A stretch of 20,630 nucleotides of DNA from Actinomycetota bacterium (GTDB taxonomy: Bacteria > Actinomycetota > Actinomycetes > Nanopelagicales > Nanopelagicaceae), in contig WLHY01000005.1 in the NCBI GenBank assembly GCA_009702465.1, positions 1-20,630 on the forward strand, given 5' to 3'. Both the position numbers and the translations under genes were made by a program. Of the stretch, positions 16,097 to 20,630 are shown in pieces. The notes below the pieces were generated by a model. That model did not search any database, had not been told where the DNA came from, and worked only from the letters and a program-made list of their open reading frames with translations. The first letter of the stretch is position 1. Each line of letters opens with the position of its first letter.

Positions 16097-16273
16097 TTCA
16101 CGCCTCATCCCTTACTTTAAACCTCTACTTTAGAGTTAAAGTTATTGCTTATACGATTACGCAAAAGTAGGCATTAGTACCTAATCAATCAAACACCGAC
16201 ACGATTTAAAGTTAAGTAAATTTAGATCGGATTTAAATCAAATATTTGAAGTGAAAAGTACCGTTGTTACTGA
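16097..16273 (-). promoter_or_regulatory. ftsZ upstream region: probable promoter and leader
   Basis: This is the longest spacer in the window (177 bp), AT-rich, between the ftsQ stop and the ftsZ GTG. On the minus strand TATAAG (16148-16153) is a candidate -10, with no strong -35. TTGATT followed 17 bp later by TACTTT is a weaker pair further up. Nearer the gene are a hairpin and direct repeats (separate entries). Two adjoining 10-bp palindromes lie at 16230-16239 and 16239-16248. I see no open frame or RNA gene in it. Independent ftsZ promoters between ftsQ and ftsZ are usual in actinobacteria, which supports the reading, but the exact boxes are uncertain. Confidence 0.5.
16113..16142. repeat. 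Hairpin and TACTTTA direct repeats in the ftsZ leader
   Basis: On the plus strand TACTTTA occurs at 16113-16119 and 16126-16132, exactly 13 bp apart. The second copy forms the left arm of a perfect 6-bp inverted repeat, ACTTTA-GAGT-TAAAGT (16127-16142). The block lies 17-46 bp upstream of the ftsZ GTG, just before its Shine-Dalgarno. It could be a leader hairpin or a binding site for a regulator; in AT-rich DNA chance is not excluded. Confidence 0.6.
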
Positions 16274-17023
16274 TCAAGAAACTACTGGTGAATCTGGCAG
16301 GGACAAGTCAAATCTCTTTGCTTTTTTATTCTCTGGTAGATCAAATAATGCCTGTAAAACCTCACTTTTTTGGGGTATCTCAGAGGGCGCTCCCCAGTTA
16401 ATAAAGATCTCCCGATTACCAACTTTACTTTGCATGTTAATGAAGCCCGAATCGCCAATTGAAATTCCAATCAAATCATCGATTAAGGGTTGGGATTCAT
16501 CAGGCAGCTCCTGTAAAAATTTTGCCACAGCAGATAGTTGGCCTTGATCATTAGATTTTGAGGTAACTAATGGCAGTTTTAGACTTAAGGCCAGTTGTTT
16601 TGCCGATGTTGGTGCAAAAAGTTTGCCCTGGTTATCGAAATTTACTGTTTTGAGAGTTGAATCCACCGCCTTTGCCACAGCAATCTTCTCGACTACTTCA
16701 ACGGTGATTGAACGATTGAGCCAACTGCGATTCACATTAGCTGTTGCGAGCCAATCTAGATCACCCGTTACCCGTTCTATCGCTCGTAGATCAACTCTGG
16801 CAAGTTTCATATCAAGCTCAAGATTTAGATTATTTTTAGATAGCTCCCTCTTTACAATGGATTGAGAGGCGGTTCCAGTTATCTCTATCTTTTTAACGGT
16901 TAAAAGCTCTGACCAACCCAGTAAATAGGAACTTCCTGCGATGATTAAGAGCAAGAGAAATCCAATTAATCCTTTTGTGGACCTTGATTTCATTGATCTG
17001 GATTTCGTTGATCTGGATTTCAT
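16274..17023 (-). CDS. ftsQ: Cell division protein FtsQ/DivIB
   Basis: FtsQ is a bitopic membrane protein that scaffolds the FtsQLB complex at the septum. The 249-residue product has a very basic N-terminus of three KSRS[TM] units (2-16) and one membrane segment (about 18-36). A POTRA domain begins at LLTVKKIEITG (41-51), followed by the beta domain (about 115-235) with a short polar end. Sequence conservation in this family is low; assignment rests on topology, POTRA start and position between murC and ftsZ. The ATG at 17023 lies 9 bp after murC. No Shine-Dalgarno is seen, but TAAAGT stands 6 nt before the ATG. A second in-frame ATG (16993) also lies inside the repeat and would shorten the basic tail by ten residues. 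Confidence 0.92.
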   Translation of the reverse strand: MKSRSTKSRSMKSRSTKGLIGFLLLLIIAGSSYLLGWSELLTVKKIEITGTASQSIVKRELSKNNLNLELDMKLARVDLRAIERVTGDLDWLATANVNRSWLNRSITVEVVEKIAVAKAVDSTLKTVNFDNQGKLFAPTSAKQLALSLKLPLVTSKSNDQGQLSAVAKFLQELPDESQPLIDDLIGISIGDSGFINMQSKVGNREIFINWGAPSEIPQKSEVLQALFDLPENKKAKRFDLSLPDSPVVS

Positions 17024-17030
17024 TGAGCGA
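16986..17030 (-). repeat. 15-bp tandem repeat spanning the ftsQ start codon
   Basis: Three copies of a 15-bp unit lie side by side: 16986-17000, 17001-17015 (one base different) and 17016-17030 (first 11 bases identical, then diverged). They encode KSRST/KSRSM in the FtsQ N-terminus, and the third includes the start codon. The unit length keeps the frame, so copy-number change would alter only the basic cytoplasmic tail. Confidence 0.9.
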
Positions 17031-17032
17031 CT

Positions 17033-18442
17033 TTAATTCAAGGCAAGTTGTTCAAGTATTGGCCCGCTCAGCGAGGAGACATCTCCAGCACCTAAAAGAA
17101 TGATTAAGTCCCCTGGTTTGGCGGCACTGCTTACATCATTTACTACCTGCAACATTGATGGTTCAAATTTAACCTTGCTTTGATTCATCTTTTTACTGAT
17201 TAAAAGCGAGGAGATACCCTCCATTGGTTTTTCGCTGGCGGCGTAAATTTCAAGAAGATAGACAAAATCAGCTGCTTCTAAAGCGTGGGCAAACTCTGCA
17301 GCAAATACCGCGGTTCGGGAGTAACGATGAGGTTGAAATATTGCGTAAAGGTTGCCAGCGCCAACTAAATTTCGAGCAGCTTTCAAAGTAACTACCAACT
17401 CAGTTGGATGATGACCATAATCATCAATTACTTTGATTGAGTTGACCTCGCCCTTCAATTCAAAGCGACGACGGGTGCCAGTAAATGATTTGAGCCCAGA
17501 AAGTAAACGATCTACTGGAACGCCTAATGAGGTAGCGGCGGCAAAGGCGGCCAAGGCATTTAAGAGATTGTGCAATCCCGGAACAAGTAGATTTAACTCC
17601 CCTACCTTTCTGCCATTTTGCATGATTAAGGCAGATGAGCTTGTTGGTGCCAGATTTACTCGGGTTAATTGGAATTCATTTTCAGGGTTTTGGCCATATG
17701 TGATTACTTGAACTCCCTGCAAACTCTTCTCAGTTAAAATTCGTTGGCAGCCTGGATCATCACCGCAAATGATCAAGTAGCCACCTGATTGAATTGATGA
17801 GATGAAATCATTAAAGGTGGCAAATAGCTGATCCTCGCTCTGAAAATGATCAACATGATCCATCTCGATATTGGTGATGATGGCGGCGTTAGGTTTATAG
17901 GCCAAAAATGAGCCATCAGATTCATCCGCTTCTACAACAAAGAATTTTCCGCTTCCGCTATGGGCATTTGTTCCAGCTGAGTTGATTGTGCCGCCAATGG
18001 CAAAGGAGGGATCCTCGCCAGCAGATTGCAGGGCCACGGTAAGCATCGCAGTCGTTGTTGTTTTGCCATGCGTACCCGCAATCGCAATAGATGTTGACTC
18101 GGTCAACAGCCAAGAAAGAGCGGTAGCGCGAGATGCAATGGGAATGCCTAATTTTCTAGCTGCAACTAATTCTGGGTTGTTCTCGGCAATCGCTGCTGAA
18201 ACAATCACCAATTGCGCATCACCAATATTTTCAGCGGAGTGACCAACTGAGATTTTGGCGCCAAGCGTCTTTAAAGATAACAAAATCTGTGAATCTTTTG
18301 CATCTGAGCCTGAAACATCAATTGATTTCGCCAGCATAATTCGAGCGATGCCACTCATTCCAGCGCCACCGATACCAATAAAATGTAGCTTAATTTTTTG
18401 TAACTCAGCAATTGAATAATCTTTCATGGATGGGTTACTCAT
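17033..18442 (-). CDS. murC: UDP-N-acetylmuramate--L-alanine ligase
   Basis: MurC uses ATP to add L-alanine to UDP-MurNAc, the first amino acid of the peptidoglycan stem. The 469-residue product has the three Mur-ligase domains. The N-terminal UDP-binding Rossmann domain carries HFIGIGGAGMSG (20-31). The central ATPase domain carries the P-loop GTHGKTTT (123-130), VEADESDGSF and NIEMDHVDHF. The C-terminal domain carries GTRRRFE, DDYGHHPTE and QPHRYSRT, which are diagnostic for MurC over the other Mur ligases. The start ATG at 18442 shares one base with the murG TAA (TAATG). A second ATG six codons in is possible. Length is normal and motifs are intact. Confidence 0.97.
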   Translation of the reverse strand: MSNPSMKDYSIAELQKIKLHFIGIGGAGMSGIARIMLAKSIDVSGSDAKDSQILLSLKTLGAKISVGHSAENIGDAQLVIVSAAIAENNPELVAARKLGIPIASRATALSWLLTESTSIAIAGTHGKTTTTAMLTVALQSAGEDPSFAIGGTINSAGTNAHSGSGKFFVVEADESDGSFLAYKPNAAIITNIEMDHVDHFQSEDQLFATFNDFISSIQSGGYLIICGDDPGCQRILTEKSLQGVQVITYGQNPENEFQLTRVNLAPTSSSALIMQNGRKVGELNLLVPGLHNLLNALAAFAAATSLGVPVDRLLSGLKSFTGTRRRFELKGEVNSIKVIDDYGHHPTELVVTLKAARNLVGAGNLYAIFQPHRYSRTAVFAAEFAHALEAADFVYLLEIYAASEKPMEGISSLLISKKMNQSKVKFEPSMLQVVNDVSSAAKPGDLIILLGAGDVSSLSGPILEQLALN

Positions 18443-19527
18443 TACTCTGACAACCTTTTAATTATTGCCCTACTAATTACCATGCTAGCTGATGTATCTG
18501 GCATCGGCTTTGGTTGATAACCATTGGCGCTGCGGACCAACTCGCTCCAGTTGCCGATTAACCAATCAGAATTAAATTTATTATCACTAATAACTAAGGC
18601 TGCTCCAGAGTTCTTAAGATCTTGGGCGTTGGCAGATTGTTCGCCATTGCCAACTGGTAGCGGGATTAAGAGCGCAAATTTACCTACCGCCGCCAACTCT
18701 GCACATGTTAAGGCACCGCTACGGGCTATTACGAGATCACTTGCGGTGTAAGCCGCCGCCATATCTTCAATGTAAGGAACCGGAAGATAATTCTCTGTAG
18801 ATGTTGGTAATGGGTTATTCCTACCCACTGAGTGCACGACTTGAATATTGTTTTCAGTGAAGAAGGAGAGCGATTGAAGTATCGCCTCATTTATGTGGCG
18901 GGAGCCTTGAGAGCCACCAAAAACCAACAAAATAAACTTATCTGGCGAGAGCCGCCATTTTTCGATCTGGTTAGAACGTACTTTTAATCGCTCTTCACCA
19001 GCTAATTTATGATTATTTAAAATATCAGCCTTCAGGGGCATGCCAATTAACTTAGCGTTGCGCCATTTACCAATCCTCTTTGCTGGCGAATCAAAGGCAA
19101 TAAAAACCTCTTTTGCGAAAAGTACGCCTAACCGATTAGCCCAACCTGGTATTGCATTTGCCTCATGAATCATTACTGGTTTACCAAGTAAGGCCGCAGC
19201 AAGGTAAACCGGCGGACAGGCGTAACCACCAAATCCGATTATTAAATCCGCTTTTCGACAGAGTTTAACCCCTTGCCAAATTGATGCAATAAATTTAAAT
19301 GGCCAATTAAGGAGCGATAGCGATATCTCCCTAGGTAACAGAATCTTTGGAATGTGGCTTACCGGAAAACCGGCTTTCGGAACTAATTGATTCTCTAAAC
19401 CATTTTTGGTTCCGATAAATGAGATTTCATAGTTCGGCTCCAAGATTTGAAGCTGATTGGCCACTGCAAGTGCGGGCTCGACATGTCCTGCGGTGCCGCC
19501 GCCAGCAAAGATTATTCTCTTACTCAT
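18442..19527 (-). CDS. murG: UDP-GlcNAc:lipid I N-acetylglucosaminyltransferase
   Basis: MurG converts lipid I to lipid II by adding GlcNAc at the inner face of the membrane. The 361-residue GT-B enzyme begins with the glycine loop GGGTAGH (9-15). HEANAIPGWANR (121-132) includes the family HExN motif. The C-terminal donor domain begins with GGSQGSRHIN (204-213) and includes YIEDMAAAYTASDLVIARSGALTCAE (around 252-277), where UDP-GlcNAc binds. Length is typical. The ATG overlaps the ftsW stop as ATGA, and the TAA stop shares a base with the murC ATG, so ftsW-murG-murC are translationally coupled. Identification is secure. Confidence 0.97.
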   Translation of the reverse strand: MSKRIIFAGGGTAGHVEPALAVANQLQILEPNYEISFIGTKNGLENQLVPKAGFPVSHIPKILLPREISLSLLNWPFKFIASIWQGVKLCRKADLIIGFGGYACPPVYLAAALLGKPVMIHEANAIPGWANRLGVLFAKEVFIAFDSPAKRIGKWRNAKLIGMPLKADILNNHKLAGEERLKVRSNQIEKWRLSPDKFILLVFGGSQGSRHINEAILQSLSFFTENNIQVVHSVGRNNPLPTSTENYLPVPYIEDMAAAYTASDLVIARSGALTCAELAAVGKFALLIPLPVGNGEQSANAQDLKNSGAALVISDNKFNSDWLIGNWSELVRSANGYQPKPMPDTSASMVISRAIIKRLSE

Positions 19528-20630
19528 CTCCCTAATTTTCGCATGCGGTTGGCTTTAATCCCTTCAGCGATCTCAGGAGTTCGCCTGGCCACGCTTAAAA
19601 CAAAGCCGATTGCTAGGAAATTAGCCATTAAGGATGATCCACCGTAGGAGATGAATGGCAATGTAACGCCGATTACCGGCAAGGTTGAGGTAACTGAACC
19701 AACATTTACAGTTACTTGAACAATAAACCAACAAGCTACTCCCGCAGTTGCATACCGAGAGAATGAATCCTTTGTTTTCAAAGCGACTCGGAGAATGCCA
19801 AAAATAAGTGCAGCAAATAAAAGTAGAACGATTAAGGTTCCCAGCAATCCAAGCTCTTCGCCTATTACTGCAAAGATAAAATCTGTATGAGCTTCAGCTA
19901 AGTTAGACCATTTTTGTTTACTTGCACCTAAGCCTGAACCAAATAATCCACCACTTGCTAATCCCATAATGCTATGAGCTGGCTGCCATCCAGAAAATTT
20001 ATAGTACTGATCATCAAATGGGTCAAGGAAAGCGGCAAATCGGTTTACACGATTAGGTGTAGTTATAACCATAACTGCGATAATCGATCCCACGGCCAAT
20101 ACTGCGTAGCCAAACTGTTTTAAAGGTGCGCCAGAGACGAAAAGTAACCCACCTAGAATTCCAAAGATTAGAATTGCAGTTCCAAGATCTCGTTGAAATA
20201 AAACAAAGCTCTCTATTACTAGCGCTCCTGGCAAAATCACAATTAGTGGACTCTTAATAAAGCCATCTGCACTCTTGCTCTCGCTCTTTCGCAGATGCAG
20301 GGCGCACCATAAAATTAGCGCAAATTTTGCAAACTCAGATGGTTGTAACGTAAAGCCTGCAAACTCAACCCAGTTTCGGTTTCCATTTACATTTTTACCC
20401 AAACCTGGAACAAATGGCAGCGCTAAAAAGAAGATCGAAAGCAGCAATGAGTACCTTGCAACTAGCAACCAAATAGCTCCCTTTACCCGGTACGCCCAAT
20501 AAGCGCTGGCCCCGCCCAGGATAAAAAATAGAAATTGTTTGATGAAGATTGAATAAGTAGAACCATTGTCCTGCAGCGACTCCACAGCTGAAGCTGAAAG
20601 CACCATCGTTAAACCGATGCCAGATAATGC
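19524..20630 (-). CDS. ftsW: Septal peptidoglycan polymerase FtsW (5' end outside window)
   Basis: FtsW is the SEDS-family glycosyltransferase that polymerises lipid II at the septum with its partner PBP. The frame is open to the right edge. The visible 368 residues begin inside the first membrane segment (ALSGIGLTMVLSAS), so roughly the cytoplasmic N-terminus is missing; the ATG at 20606 is internal. SEDS hallmarks are present: GNRNWVEFAGFTLQPSEFAK, FQRDLGTAILIFG, the loop GGLFGSGLGASKQKW, AEAHTDFIFAVIGEE with the catalytic aspartate, and LPFISYGGSS. About nine membrane segments can be traced. RodA is the alternative, but the position directly before murG-murC-ftsQ-ftsZ identifies FtsW. The stop forms ATGA with murG. 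Confidence 0.96.
   Translation of the reverse strand, partial: ALSGIGLTMVLSASAVESLQDNGSTYSIFIKQFLFFILGGASAYWAYRVKGAIWLLVARYSLLLSIFFLALPFVPGLGKNVNGNRNWVEFAGFTLQPSEFAKFALILWCALHLRKSESKSADGFIKSPLIVILPGALVIESFVLFQRDLGTAILIFGILGGLLFVSGAPLKQFGYAVLAVGSIIAVMVITTPNRVNRFAAFLDPFDDQYYKFSGWQPAHSIMGLASGGLFGSGLGASKQKWSNLAEAHTDFIFAVIGEELGLLGTLIVLLLFAALIFGILRVALKTKDSFSRYATAGVACWFIVQVTVNVGSVTSTLPVIGVTLPFISYGGSSLMANFLAIGFVLSVARRTPEIAEGIKANRMRKLGR

Noticed and set aside
16097..16108. ATG start of ftsZ giving MRREVATPQ
   Set aside because: The purine-rich stretch abuts the ATG, while GAGG is 6 nt before the GTG and the GTG protein matches the standard MA-PQNYLAV beginning.
16230..16248. Adjoining palindromes GATTTAAATC and CAAATATTTG as a definite operator
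   Set aside because: Each is made mostly of A and T, so chance occurrence in this AT-rich spacer is plausible; kept only as part of the leader observation.
1..20630. CRISPR arrays, tRNA/rRNA genes, insertion sequences, phage or defence genes
   Set aside because: None seen: there are no regularly spaced repeats, cloverleaf-like regions, transposase motifs or inverted terminal repeats, and the window is almost fully occupied by conserved core genes.

Overview
The window reads as a piece of a small, streamlined actinobacterial chromosome. The gene order (ftsW-murG-murC-ftsQ-ftsZ-pgeF-yggS-sepF-yggT, then ileS, a Lys-rich DksA-like gene, lspA, rluD, dnaE and trp genes) is the classic high-GC Gram-positive layout. 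The base composition, however, is AT-rich by eye, spacers are mostly 0-40 bp, and many genes overlap. This fits AT-rich freshwater actinobacteria of the acI/Nanopelagicales type. That placement is inference from protein flavour and compactness, not from a marker-gene match.

Layout. All genes are on the minus strand except ileS. From the right edge, in the direction of transcription: ftsW (5' end cut by the window), murG, murC and ftsQ form a tightly coupled division/cell-wall block. A 177-bp spacer, the longest in the window, precedes ftsZ, which is followed by pgeF, yggS, sepF and yggT. ileS (plus strand) runs into yggT with 8 bp between the stops. Divergent from ileS, a DksA/TraR-like gene with a histone-H1-like Lys/Ala tail starts a run with lspA, an RluD-family pseudouridine synthase gene, dnaE, a priA/hisA-type isomerase, trpE, a 56-residue membrane-protein gene, trpC and trpB (3' end cut at the left edge).

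How the genes work together. MurC and MurG make lipid II precursors, FtsW polymerises glycan at the septum, FtsQ and SepF link membrane and Z ring, FtsZ is the ring itself, and PgeF edits misincorporated serine in peptidoglycan precursors. The trp genes cover anthranilate synthase component I, indole-glycerol-phosphate synthase and tryptophan synthase beta. No trpF is seen, so the PriA-type isomerase beside trpE probably supplies that step.

Points worth attention: (1) the PriA-like enzyme keeps the Arg linked to the tryptophan reaction but lacks the Trp linked to the histidine reaction, suggesting a TrpF-specialised enzyme; (2) lspA appears to start at CTG in a CTGA overlap with a well-spaced Shine-Dalgarno; (3) divIVA/wag31 is absent from its usual place after yggT; (4) the ftsQ start codon lies inside a 15-bp tandem repeat; (5) the ftsZ leader holds a perfect hairpin and direct repeats; (6) there is a tiny membrane-protein gene inside the trp operon. 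I see no mobile element, CRISPR array, tRNA, rRNA or phage gene, and no clear novel multi-gene system: this is core chromosome. No gene-free stretch reaches 300 bp.
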